This document shows, piece by piece, positions 56,314-64,000 of a stretch of DNA of 64,000 nt (positions are counted from its first letter, which is position 1; each line of letters begins with the position of its first letter). Below the pieces are notes generated by a model. The model did no database searches, was not told the origin of the DNA, and saw only the letters and a list, made by a program, of their open reading frames with translations. The stretch is from Candidatus Methylopumilus planktonicus (GTDB lineage: Bacteria; Pseudomonadota; Gammaproteobacteria; Burkholderiales; Methylophilaceae). Location of the stretch: contig NZ_CP040984.1 in NCBI RefSeq assembly GCF_006364715.1, forward strand, positions 930,001 to 994,000. Reading direction: 5' to 3'. The translations under genes and the position numbers were made by a program.

Positions 56314-56823
56314 TTAATTTATGGGTGTTTTGTTTTGTGAAGAGGCTTGATTGTTTTTACGTTTGTTGGGTTCTGAGTAGGATTTTTCAAATTCTTTTGC
56401 TAATAAAGCCAGCTCATCTAATGATATAACTTCATTTTCATCGAGATCAAGGCGGTTAAATTGACGAGCGACTTGGGGTAAACAGCGAGTTGTTTCTGCT
56501 AAATCGAGTGTATTGTCATTATCTTCATCGCAAGCCATGAAGCGAGATTCTAAGCCCTTTAACATCTCCCTCTGTTTTTCTTCAATAAGGCTACTTTCTT
56601 TACCTGAGGATTTTGCGAACTCTGCAAGAGCACGTCTAATTCTTGCGCGTTCTTCTGGGGACAATAAGCTACTGTCCTTTAGCTTATTAAGCGCGCCTGA
56701 TACAGATGTATTAGCTTCTGATTCAACCTTTGGAGATTGGTTGTTTGGTCCGCCAAAAGCCTGGAAAGATATGCCCAGAAACCCAGCAAAACAAAACAAA
56801 AAATATCTTAAGAAATTATGCAA
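56314..56823 (-). CDS. Exported EF-hand calcium-binding protein
   Basis: This 169-residue protein has an N-terminal signal peptide (about residues 1-24) and two EF-hand loops with correct spacing: DEDNDNTLDLAE at 99-110 and DLDENEVISLDE at 126-137. Both provide acidic residues at positions 1, 3, 12 (the second has Asn at 5). Cys 98 and Cys 114 flank the first loop and may form a disulfide. The start is TTG. It diverges from ompR over 166 bases. It is likely a periplasmic calcium sensor or buffer; the function is unknown. Confidence 0.85.
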   Translation of the reverse strand: MHNFLRYFLFCFAGFLGISFQAFGGPNNQSPKVESEANTSVSGALNKLKDSSLLSPEERARIRRALAEFAKSSGKESSLIEEKQREMLKGLESRFMACDEDNDNTLDLAETTRCLPQVARQFNRLDLDENEVISLDELALLAKEFEKSYSEPNKRKNNQASSQNKTPIN

Positions 56824-56898
56824 TTGATTGATTTTTATTTAGAAAGGAAGGTTATATTCAAGCTTAAATGTAAGTAGTTTATTACAAAAAAATGCCAA

Positions 56899-56919
56899 AT
56901 TGTTTCCAATTGTAACAAT
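56899..56919. promoter_or_regulatory. Inverted repeat upstream of ompR (possible operator)
   Basis: ATTGTT-N9-AACAAT (56899-56919) is a 6-bp inverted repeat in the gap between the EF-hand gene and ompR. The right half contains TGTAACA, resembling half-sites bound by OmpR in enterobacteria. Autoregulation of ompR or control of the divergent gene is inference. Confidence 0.35.
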
Positions 56920-56989
56920 AGATCATTTTTAATTTGATGTAAACTGATAGATTAACTCCAAAATGAACCCAGCAATCTAGACTAATGCC

Positions 56990-57709
56990 ATGGCAACCAA
57001 TTCAGAATCTATTTTAATAGTTGATGATGATCCAAAAATTAGGGATCTTACGACTAAATATCTCATTGATCAGGGTTTAAATGTTCACGCAGCTAGTGGT
57101 GGCAAAGAGATGGATAACTTTATTGTGAGCCATCCTGTGAGCCTCATCATTCTTGATCTTATGATGCCTGAGGAAAGTGGACTTGCTATATGTCAAAGAC
57201 TGAGGGGGTCTGGAAACTTTACCCCAATTATTATTCTCACCGCGAAAGGGGATGAGATTGATCGCATTGTGGGCCTAGAAATGGGAGCAGATGATTATGT
57301 ATCAAAGCCATTTAATCCTCGTGAACTTTTGGCGCGCATTAATGCAGTCTTAAGACGAAATGATTTAAAACAAGCGCAGGCCTCAAATTCTGAAAACTTA
57401 GCGTTTGGCCCTTTTATATTTAGTTCAGATACAAGAAGTCTCACAAAAAATGGTGCGCCCATCAGTATTACATCCGGTGAATTCGAGTTATTAAAGGTAT
57501 TTATTGATCGCCCTCGCCAGCCCTTATCCCGAGATCAAATTATGCAATTAGCAAAAGGACGTGAGCTTGATGTTTTTGACAGAAGTATCGATGTTCAAAT
57601 TTCAAGATTAAGAAAAATTTTAGAAGAAGATCATACGAGCCCTAAATTTCTTCAAACAATGTGGGGGTTCGGATATATATTTGTTCCAGATGGTGATGCT
57701 GTAGATTGA
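56990..57709 (+). CDS. ompR: OmpR-family response regulator (RisA/OmpR type)
   Basis: This 239-residue response regulator has a receiver domain (residues about 7-120) with the acidic pair in IVDDDPKIRD, the phosphoacceptor Asp in LIILDLMMPEE, Thr in ILTAKGDE and Lys in SKPFNPREL, and a C-terminal winged-helix DNA-binding domain (GEFELLKVFIDRPRQPLSRDQIMQLAKGRELDVFDRSIDVQISRLRKILEED). The DVFDRSIDVQISRLRK segment is typical of OmpR/RisA. It overlaps envZ by four bases. In Betaproteobacteria this pair responds to osmotic or acid stress; targets here are unknown. Confidence 0.94.
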   Translation: MATNSESILIVDDDPKIRDLTTKYLIDQGLNVHAASGGKEMDNFIVSHPVSLIILDLMMPEESGLAICQRLRGSGNFTPIIILTAKGDEIDRIVGLEMGADDYVSKPFNPRELLARINAVLRRNDLKQAQASNSENLAFGPFIFSSDTRSLTKNGAPISITSGEFELLKVFIDRPRQPLSRDQIMQLAKGRELDVFDRSIDVQISRLRKILEEDHTSPKFLQTMWGFGYIFVPDGDAVD

Positions 57710-59043
57710 AATTCATTCCAAATACACTTCTCGCTAGATTTCTTATTCTTATCGCAACAGTGCTTATCATTGCGCAGGTTGTGTCAATTCGAATATTTGA
57801 CTATTTTGAAAGAGGCCCCAGAGCTGAAGCAATCGCTCAGGAGATTGAAACAGTTATTAACTTCACAAGGGCCTCTCTGATATCTTCAAGAGAAGATAAG
57901 AGACTTGCGCTCATATCCGAGTTATCGTCTAAGGGCGAGATAAGGATTTACCCAGCCTATTATTTTGAAGATATTGAACCCTTACCCCCAGATCCTTTTT
58001 TAAAAGTAGTTGCAGGTAAAATTAAAGAAAGGCTTGGTGAAAATACTATCGTGATTACTAATCACTATGGTGTCCCAGGTCTTTGGGTCAGTTTCTCTAT
58101 TGATCAAGATGAATTTTGGGCGGTAATTCCTACCCCAGGTGACAGAGCGTTCCCATGGCATTGGATCGGCTGGGGCATTATTGTTGCAGGACTTTCAATT
58201 ATCGGAGCCTATGCAACCGCAACAAGAATAAATCGCCCACTTAATCTTTTAATTCAGGCCACTGAAAAACTTAAGAGGGGTGAAATACCCGAAAAACTTC
58301 CTTTGGATAGCGTGACTGAATTCCGCACTATGAGCCAAACCTTTAATGAAATGGCTACGAGTTTGGGTAAGGTAGATCAAGAGAGAAAAGTTCTTTTAGC
58401 AGGTGTGTCTCATGACATAAGGACCCCCCTTACGAGGCTCAGGATTGCTATTGAAATGTTGCCTAAAAAAATTGAGGGTGGGCTTAAAAAAAGCATGGAA
58501 GAGGATATCTTAGAGATAGATAATATTCTTAATCAATTTATAGATTATGTTCGAGGTTTTAATCAAGAGGCAACAGTTACAACCAATCTCAATGATTTTT
58601 TTAGTCATATGAAAAATCAACATCAAATACTTAACCGTCATATTGTTCTTGTGAGTAATTTAAAAATACCAATCTTCTATGACATAAAACCAATCTCATT
58701 TAGAAGGTTATTTGATAATCTTATTAATAACTCTTTTTCCTACTCCTCGGGTGAAGTAGTAATCACTATTAGAAAACATAAAGAAAGTATCTCAATTTCT
58801 GTTCTCGATGATGGCCCAGGTATTCCGCCAGATCATATCCAAAGACTTCTAAAACCCTTTGAAAGATTTGATGTGATATCAATAAATAAAAAACAAGTAG
58901 CTAATAATCGAGAGGGTTGTGGGCTTGGATTAGCAATCGTTGACAAAATTACTGAAGCTCATAATGGTAAATTAGTAATCTCAAATCGAGCTAAAAAAGG
59001 TTTAGAAGTGAAAATCATACTGCCTTTAATTAGTGAAAGCTAA
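57706..59043 (+). CDS. envZ: Sensor histidine kinase EnvZ/RisS
   Basis: This 445-residue kinase has a first membrane helix (about 8-27), a periplasmic sensor domain of about 120 residues, a second helix (about 150-172), a HAMP domain, a HisKA domain with the phosphoacceptor His in GVSHDIRTPLTRLRIAIEML near residue 235, and a HATPase domain with N box (FDNLINNSFSYSSG), G1 (DDGPGIP) and G2 (GCGLGLAIVDK). It starts at TTG overlapping the ompR stop. The larger periplasmic domain agrees with the EnvZ/RisS type. Confidence 0.94.
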   Translation: MKFIPNTLLARFLILIATVLIIAQVVSIRIFDYFERGPRAEAIAQEIETVINFTRASLISSREDKRLALISELSSKGEIRIYPAYYFEDIEPLPPDPFLKVVAGKIKERLGENTIVITNHYGVPGLWVSFSIDQDEFWAVIPTPGDRAFPWHWIGWGIIVAGLSIIGAYATATRINRPLNLLIQATEKLKRGEIPEKLPLDSVTEFRTMSQTFNEMATSLGKVDQERKVLLAGVSHDIRTPLTRLRIAIEMLPKKIEGGLKKSMEEDILEIDNILNQFIDYVRGFNQEATVTTNLNDFFSHMKNQHQILNRHIVLVSNLKIPIFYDIKPISFRRLFDNLINNSFSYSSGEVVITIRKHKESISISVLDDGPGIPPDHIQRLLKPFERFDVISINKKQVANNREGCGLGLAIVDKITEAHNGKLVISNRAKKGLEVKIILPLISES

Positions 59044-60419
59044 TTAAACCAATTTAATTTCTTTCGAAGTTTGACTACATTTCCAATAATAATAAGAGAG
59101 GGTGATTTTAATTTTTCTCTCTTCACCTTTTGAACAATATTAGAAAGAGCTCCCGTGATCACTCTCTGTTGAGAGGTTGTGCCTTGTTCAACAACGGCGA
59201 TTGGTAAATCTTTAGGGGCGCCATGTTTTACTAATTCAACACATATTTGTGAAAGCGCTAAAAGGCCCATATAAATCACAATAGTCTGATTTGGTTTAGC
59301 TAGCGAATCCCACTCAAGTGTCAATCTTTCATCTTTCATATGCCCTGTAACAAATGTGCAAGACTGCGCATAATCTCTATGCGTTAAGGGAATACCTGCA
59401 TAACTTGAGACGCCATTGGCAGCAGAAATGCCGGGTACGACTTGAAATGGAATTTTATGCTCCATGAGCATTTCTATTTCTTCGCCGCCTCTGCCAAAAA
59501 TAAAAGGGTCGCCACCCTTTAAACGCAAAACACGCATGCCTTTTTTTGCTAACTTTACGAGCAATTGATTAATTTTGTCTTGTGGCAAGGTATGTCTGTC
59601 TCTTTCCTTGCCAACGTAAATTAATTCTGCATCACGTCTCACAAGATTTAATACATCCTTACTGACAAGCTTGTCATAAACACATACATCTGATCGCTGC
59701 ATTAAATGGAGAGCTCTAAATGTGAGCAAATCTGGGTCCCCGGGTCCACCACCAACCAAGAAAACTTCTCCCTGTTTTTTTTGTATGCCATTCTTTTTTA
59801 CCAATGCTATTAATTGCTGAGTACTCATTTTTTTGGTTTGGTTGAGAAACTGCCTGACTAAAGGATGATCAATAAAATTTTCCCAGAAGATTCTTCTCGA
59901 TTGCGTAGTTTCATATCGCCCTTTGATGCTATCTCTCATGGAACCCATGATAGATGCAAGCTTGCTAAAGTTATGAGGAATTAAGGCTTCAATTTTTTCA
60001 CGAACAAATTTAGCTAATACAGGAGCATTGCCCTCGCTAGAAATTGTAATTAATAAAGGTGATCGATCTATAATCGACCCCATTGTAAATGAACAAAGCG
60101 CAGGCTCATCAACTACGTTGACTGGAATATTAAGGGCTTGAGCAGTTTTAGAAACTAGAGAATTAACTTTTTTATTATCAGTCGCTGCAACAACAAGTAC
60201 CGAATGAGTTATATCATTTTTCTCAAAGGACTTTATTTTGACTTGAATTTTTTTTAACTTTTGATAGTGCTTTAATTCAGTACATAATTTAGAAGCAATG
60301 ACAGTAATCTTTGCATCAGCCTTAAGAAGCATATCAATCTTTCTTAAAGCAACATCCCCTCCCCCAATAACCAAAACCGGCTTATGTATTAAATTAATAA
60401 AAATCGGGAAACTTTTCAT
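59040..60419 (-). CDS. cysG: Siroheme synthase CysG
   Basis: CysG makes sirohaem, the cofactor of sulfite and nitrite reductases, from uroporphyrinogen III. The 459-residue protein is the fused form. The N-terminal dehydrogenase/ferrochelatase part (about 1-200) has VIGGGDVALRKIDMLLKADA; the C-terminal SAM-dependent uroporphyrinogen methyltransferase (about 215-455) has VGGGPGDPDLLTFRALHLM, RLKGGDPFIFGRGGEE, and SSYAGIPLTHRDYA. The stop overlaps that of envZ by four bases. Sirohaem implies assimilatory sulfate or nitrite reduction elsewhere in the genome. Confidence 0.97.
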   Translation of the reverse strand: MKSFPIFINLIHKPVLVIGGGDVALRKIDMLLKADAKITVIASKLCTELKHYQKLKKIQVKIKSFEKNDITHSVLVVAATDNKKVNSLVSKTAQALNIPVNVVDEPALCSFTMGSIIDRSPLLITISSEGNAPVLAKFVREKIEALIPHNFSKLASIMGSMRDSIKGRYETTQSRRIFWENFIDHPLVRQFLNQTKKMSTQQLIALVKKNGIQKKQGEVFLVGGGPGDPDLLTFRALHLMQRSDVCVYDKLVSKDVLNLVRRDAELIYVGKERDRHTLPQDKINQLLVKLAKKGMRVLRLKGGDPFIFGRGGEEIEMLMEHKIPFQVVPGISAANGVSSYAGIPLTHRDYAQSCTFVTGHMKDERLTLEWDSLAKPNQTIVIYMGLLALSQICVELVKHGAPKDLPIAVVEQGTTSQQRVITGALSNIVQKVKREKLKSPSLIIIGNVVKLRKKLNWFN

Positions 60420-60444
60420 AGCATCATTTTACATGTTCATTGAA

Positions 60445-60478
60445 AGGTAAATCTTATCTAAAATGCAATAATTTACCT
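60445..60478. repeat. Inverted repeat between cysG and miaB
   Basis: AGGTAAAT (60445-60452) and ATTTACCT (60471-60478) form a perfect 8-bp inverted repeat with an 18-base loop in the 132-base divergent gap. No U-tract follows. It may be an operator for either gene or chance in AT-rich sequence. Confidence 0.3.
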
Positions 60479-60551
60479 GTATTCTTAATCACTTAAAGCC
60501 ACTATACTTAAAATATTCTAATTTTGATCCACCATCTATTCCTGTAGCTTT

Positions 60552-61874
60552 ATGCTTAAAAAAGTTTTTATTAAAACATTCGGCTGTCAAATGAATGAGT
60601 ATGACTCATCAAAAATGCAAGATATATTAAATCAGGCCCACGCAAGCTCTAAAACTGAAAATCCCGAAGAAGCAGATCTTATTATTTTAAATACATGTTC
60701 CGTAAGAGAAAAGGCTGAAGAAAAAATATACAGCCATCTTGGCGAGTATGAAGCCCTTAAGAAAATTAATCCCAACCTACTAATTGCAATTGGTGGTTGC
60801 GTTGGAAGCCAGGAAGGAGAAAATATTCTTAAGCGAGCCCCTTTTGTGGATCTTATTTTTGGCCCACAAACGCTTCATCGATTACCAGATTTAGTAAGAA
60901 AAAGAAGATCGGCTGGCTTGTCACAAGTTGATATTTCTTTCCCTGAAATAGAAAAGTTTGATTATTTGCCTCCCCCTAGTTTTACCGGTGCTTCAGCCAT
61001 GGTTTCAATTATTGAAGGCTGCAGCAAATATTGTTCGTTCTGTGTCGTCCCTTACACGAGAGGAGAAGAAATCTCGAGGCCGTTTGAGGATGTATTAGCC
61101 GAAGTTGTTCATCTAGCCTCCTTGGGCGCAAAAGAAATAACTTTGCTAGGACAAAATGTGAATGCCTATCGATCGCTAACTAAGAATGGAACGCCTGCTG
61201 ATCTGGCTTTACTTATAGAATATATATCTGAGATTGATGAAATTAAACGTATTAAATTCACAACAAGCCATCCTAATGAAATGAATGACAGCCTTCTTGA
61301 ATGTTTTGGAAGGTTTCCAAAACTTGCAACTCACCTTCATTTACCAATTCAATCTGGCTCAGATCGCATATTGTCAGCCATGAAAAGAAATTACACGGCG
61401 TTGGAGTATAAAAATATTGTAAGAAAGTTAAAAAAGAATTGTCCTCAAATCTCAATAAGCTCTGATTTTATTATCGGATTCCCCAATGAAACAGACGCAG
61501 ATTTTGAGCTGACAAAAAAAATTATGGAAGAAGTGCAATTTGACTTCAGTTTTAGTTTTTTATACAGTCCAAGACCTGGAACTCCAGCCTCATATATTCA
61601 TGATGAAATTCCACATGAGATAAAATTAAAAAGATTGAATGAATTACAATTAATAAACGAAGCTCAAGGCAAGGCGATTAGCCACCTTATGTTAGGGACA
61701 AAGCAGCGCATTCTAATTGATGGTCAGTCATGGAAAAATCCAGCTGAAATGGCTGGTAAAACAGATAATAATAGAGTGGTTGACATTAAAACTGATAAAT
61801 CATTTATTAATCAATTTGTAGATGTAATAATTACTGAGGTAACTTCGAAAAGACTTCGCGGAGATATTATTTAA
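60552..61874 (+). CDS. miaB: tRNA-2-methylthio-N6-dimethylallyladenosine synthase MiaB
   Basis: MiaB is a radical-SAM methylthiotransferase that modifies A37 of tRNAs reading UNN codons. The 440-residue protein has the N-terminal UPF0004 domain with three cluster cysteines ([32 protein letters not shown]), the radical-SAM motif [16 protein letters not shown] near residue 157, and a C-terminal TRAM domain (about 375-440). The motif set and length are MiaB rather than RimO or MtaB. It heads the conserved miaB-phoH-ybeY-corC cluster. Confidence 0.98.
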   Translation: MLKKVFIKTFGCQMNEYDSSKMQDILNQAHASSKTENPEEADLIILNTCSVREKAEEKIYSHLGEYEALKKINPNLLIAIGGCVGSQEGENILKRAPFVDLIFGPQTLHRLPDLVRKRRSAGLSQVDISFPEIEKFDYLPPPSFTGASAMVSIIEGCSKYCSFCVVPYTRGEEISRPFEDVLAEVVHLASLGAKEITLLGQNVNAYRSLTKNGTPADLALLIEYISEIDEIKRIKFTTSHPNEMNDSLLECFGRFPKLATHLHLPIQSGSDRILSAMKRNYTALEYKNIVRKLKKNCPQISISSDFIIGFPNETDADFELTKKIMEEVQFDFSFSFLYSPRPGTPASYIHDEIPHEIKLKRLNELQLINEAQGKAISHLMLGTKQRILIDGQSWKNPAEMAGKTDNNRVVDIKTDKSFINQFVDVIITEVTSKRLRGDII

Positions 61875-61875
61875 T

Positions 61876-62829
61876 ATGGGCATGGAATTCAATTTACCTT
61901 CTGACAGTAATAGACAGCTATCTAATTTATGTGGTGCATTGGATCAAAACCTAAAACAAATTGAAGCGGCTATGGAAGTCGATATTGTAAGACGCGGATC
62001 AAATTTCGTTGTCAACGGTTCTTCAAAAAATGTCAAAGCTGCGGCCATGCTTATTCAAAAATTTTATAAACAAGCAGGTGATCCTATTGAATTGGAAGAT
62101 ATTCAATTAGGTCTTGTCGAAATAAATAAATTTGAAGAAGTGATAAAAGCAACTGCAGAAATTAATGAGCTTAAAACAAAACGAAGTGACCTAAGAGGAA
62201 GAACACCAAGACAAAATGCATATTTAAACAATATACAAGATTTTGATATTACTTTTGGAATTGGGCCTGCAGGCACAGGCAAAACATATCTTGCTGTTGC
62301 AAGTGCTGTGGATGCCATTAACCGAGATAAAATTAAACGCATCGTCTTGGTCAGGCCTGCTGTAGAAGCTGGGGAGAGATTAGGTTTTCTTCCAGGCGAC
62401 CTAGCACAAAAAGTAAACCCTTATCTAAGGCCTCTGTACGACGCGCTTTATGATCTAGCAGGTTACGATAATGTCCATAAAATGATTGATAAAAGTATTA
62501 TTGAGATTGCTCCATTAGCTTATATGAGGGGGCGTACACTAAACCAAAGTTTTATTATTCTAGACGAAGCGCAGAACACAACCCCTGAACAAATGAAGAT
62601 GTTTTTGACGCGGATTGGCTTTGGTTCAAAAGCTGTAATTACAGGAGATATTACACAAATTGATTTAGCAAAAGGTCAAAAAAGTGGGCTGATTGAAGCA
62701 AAGAAAATTTTATCCAAAGTTAAGGGTATTGCATTTACTCACTTCTTATCTGAGGATGTAGTCAGGCATCCACTTGTCCAAAAAATTATCAATGCTTATG
62801 AAAACTTCGAGAAGAAAGAAAGTAAGTAA
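61876..62829 (+). CDS. PhoH-like ATPase (YbeZ)
   Basis: YbeZ-type PhoH proteins are ATPases linked to ybeY in rRNA processing. The 317-residue protein has an N-terminal KH-like region (about 1-80), the Walker A motif GPAGTGKTYLAVA near residue 135, RPAVEAGERLGFLPGD, Walker B FIILDEAQNTTPEQMKMFLTR and the C-terminal VVRHPLVQKII. The start is ATG one base after the miaB stop; a second in-frame ATG is two codons on. It lies ten bases upstream of ybeY. Confidence 0.95.
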   Translation: MGMEFNLPSDSNRQLSNLCGALDQNLKQIEAAMEVDIVRRGSNFVVNGSSKNVKAAAMLIQKFYKQAGDPIELEDIQLGLVEINKFEEVIKATAEINELKTKRSDLRGRTPRQNAYLNNIQDFDITFGIGPAGTGKTYLAVASAVDAINRDKIKRIVLVRPAVEAGERLGFLPGDLAQKVNPYLRPLYDALYDLAGYDNVHKMIDKSIIEIAPLAYMRGRTLNQSFIILDEAQNTTPEQMKMFLTRIGFGSKAVITGDITQIDLAKGQKSGLIEAKKILSKVKGIAFTHFLSEDVVRHPLVQKIINAYENFEKKESK

Positions 62830-62839
62830 TTAACTTCAA

Positions 62840-63295
62840 ATGGAATCAAAACCGATCATTGCGATACAAGATATGGTGCATACAAAACCGATATTAAAAA
62901 AAACACAATGCCTAAAATGGCTTATGTCTGTGGTTGATAAAAATGCTGAGATAACAATTCGAATTGTAGATAACGATGAGTCACAAAACCTAAACAATAT
63001 ATATCGTAAAAAAAAATATCCTACAAATGTACTTTCTTTCCTTGTGGATGATGAGGTTCATTTAATTGGAGATATTGTTCTTTGCGCCCCAGTCATCGAA
63101 AAAGAGGCACTTGAACAATCTAAAAAACTTGAGGCCCACTACGCTCATCTTATTATTCATGGCGCACTTCATTTATATGGTTACGACCATGAAAACAAAA
63201 AAGATGCTGATATTATGGAAGCTAAGGAAATAAAAATTTTAACTGGGTTAGGCTATAAAAATCCTTATCTTATAAAAGAGAGTAAATCGCAATGA
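62840..63295 (+). CDS. ybeY: Endoribonuclease YbeY
   Basis: YbeY is a single-strand endoribonuclease needed for 16S rRNA 3'-end maturation and 70S quality control. The 151-residue protein has the zinc motif HGALHLYGYDH (H-x3-H-x5-H) near residue 112 and the preceding conserved RKKKYPTNVLSF segment near residue 53. It overlaps corC by four bases (ATGA). Its place after phoH matches most proteobacteria. Confidence 0.97.
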   Translation: MESKPIIAIQDMVHTKPILKKTQCLKWLMSVVDKNAEITIRIVDNDESQNLNNIYRKKKYPTNVLSFLVDDEVHLIGDIVLCAPVIEKEALEQSKKLEAHYAHLIIHGALHLYGYDHENKKDADIMEAKEIKILTGLGYKNPYLIKESKSQ

Positions 63296-64000
63296 GCGAA
63301 TTAAAGAAGTCAAAATTAATCGAACGCCTCAGTCACTTTCTTTTAAGAGGGCCTGAGGATCGCGAACAGCTTTTTGAGTTACTTAAATCGTCATATGAAA
63401 AAAATTTAATGGATGCTGATTCGCTTTCAATGATAGAGGGCGTGCTCCAAGTTTCCGAAATGCAAGTAAGAGATATTATGATTCCAAGATCCCAGATGGA
63501 TGTAATTGATATCTCGCATTCACCGGAAAAATTTATCCCTTTTGTTATGGAAACAGCTCACTCTCGCTTCCCTGTAATTGAAGATGATAAAAATGATGTG
63601 ATAGGTATTTTACTTGCTAAAGATCTTCTTAAATACTATGCAGGTGATGACTTTGAAATTAGAGACATGTTACGCCCTGCTGTATTTATTCCCGAATCTA
63701 AAAGACTTAATGTCCTTCTTAAAGAGTTTAGAGGTAGTAGAAATCACATTGCTATCGTCGTAGATGAATATGGGGGTGTTTCAGGTATGGTCACGATCGA
63801 GGATGTATTAGAGCAAATCGTTGGTGAAATTGAAGATGAATTTGATTTTGATGAAACTGAAGACAATATTATTCAAGATAAGAATGGTCACTACAGAGTA
63901 AAAGCATCGACAGAAATTGAAGATTTCAATGAATACTTTAATGTCAGCTTTAGCAATGAAGAGTTTTCAACAATTGGTGGCTTAATTATTCAAGCGTTTG
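63292..64000 (+). CDS. corC: Magnesium/cobalt efflux protein CorC-like, CBS-domain protein (3' end outside window)
   Basis: The frame opens at ATG 63292, overlapping the ybeY stop, and runs beyond the right edge; about 236 codons are visible. It has two CBS domains (about residues 60-180; QVRDIMIPRSQMDVIDI, DVIGILLAKDLL, NHIAIVVDEYGGVSGMVTIEDVLEQIVGEIEDEFD) and the beginning of the CorC/HlyC transporter-associated domain. There is no transmembrane domain, as in the soluble YbeX/CorC form. In the usual order the apolipoprotein N-acyltransferase gene lnt would follow. Confidence 0.95.
   Translation, partial: MSELKKSKLIERLSHFLLRGPEDREQLFELLKSSYEKNLMDADSLSMIEGVLQVSEMQVRDIMIPRSQMDVIDISHSPEKFIPFVMETAHSRFPVIEDDKNDVIGILLAKDLLKYYAGDDFEIRDMLRPAVFIPESKRLNVLLKEFRGSRNHIAIVVDEYGGVSGMVTIEDVLEQIVGEIEDEFDFDETEDNIIQDKNGHYRVKASTEIEDFNEYFNVSFSNEEFSTIGGLIIQAF

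Noticed and set aside
56513..56827. Open frame opposite the EF-hand gene
   Set aside because: The minus-strand frame has a signal peptide and two correct EF-hand loops, so the plus-strand frame is a shadow.

Overview
The window looks like one continuous piece of chromosome from a betaproteobacterium, most likely a genome-streamlined methylotroph of the Methylophilaceae (the OM43 / 'Candidatus Methylopumilus' type). The base composition is AT-rich, genes are nearly back to back (the longest gene-free gap is about 180 bases, so no stretch above 300 bases lacks a gene), and several neighbourhoods are typical of Betaproteobacteria: yhbY/rlmE-ftsH-folP-glmM, carAB-greA, dapB-bamE facing fur-recN-nadK facing hrcA, lolB-ispE-tRNA-Gln-prs-rplY-pth-ychF, and a risA/risS-like ompR-envZ pair. 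The edd-eda pair fits a ribulose-monophosphate-cycle methylotroph. The taxon is inferred from protein character and gene order, not from a search.

Layout. 1-783: end of pstB and a small membrane protein. 780-5591 (minus): glmM, folP, ftsH, rlmE, diverging from yhbY. 5923-12982 (minus): DUF4149 membrane protein, greA, carB, carA, dapB, bamE. 13052-17215: fur, recN, nadK and hrcA. 17218-22350 (plus): hemH and a heptose/LPS-core block hldD-gmhA-hldE-waaF. 22347-25477 (minus): HAD phosphatase, eda, edd. 25623-30369 (plus): waaC, then grpE-dnaK-dnaJ. 30370-34722 (minus): gloA, ferredoxin, coaD, rsmD and a pair of M16 peptidase-like proteins. 34816-43282 (plus): ftsY-ftsE-ftsX, rpoH, a DUF971 gene, ubiE-ubiJ-ubiB and a sodium:solute symporter. 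43279-48089 (minus): mutM and a GldA/GldF/GldG-type ABC exporter with a DUF4340 protein. 48246-55146 (plus): TPR protein, lolB, ispE, tRNA-Gln, prs, rplY, pth, ychF, tRNA-Met. 55151-56823 (minus): FemAB/GNAT-like protein and an EF-hand protein. 56990-59043 (plus): ompR-envZ. 59040-60419 (minus): cysG. 60552-64000 (plus): miaB, phoH, ybeY and the start of corC.

How it works together. Most of the content is housekeeping: envelope building (glmM, hldD/gmhA/hldE/waaF/waaC, bamE, lolB, ftsEX, ftsY), protein quality control (grpE, dnaK, dnaJ, ftsH, hrcA, rpoH), translation and tRNA/rRNA maintenance (rlmE, rsmD, yhbY, miaB, ybeY, pth, rplY, ychF), nucleotide and cofactor synthesis (carAB, prs, folP, coaD, nadK, hemH, cysG, ubi genes) and carbon metabolism (edd/eda). 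No insertion sequence, prophage, CRISPR array or toxin-antitoxin system is visible.

The clearest regulatory signal is a heat-shock hierarchy readable inside the window: hrcA encodes the CIRCE repressor, a near-perfect CIRCE operator precedes rpoH, and sigma-32-type promoters precede grpE and dnaK. Other points for a second look are a promoter plus leader hairpin before carAB, a terminator abutting the folP start codon, a BamE with a long charged tail, a Gld-type ABC operon of unknown role, an unusual T-loop in the tRNA-Met gene, and frequent TTG start codons. I found no clearly undescribed multi-gene system; the Gld-type operon is the nearest candidate.
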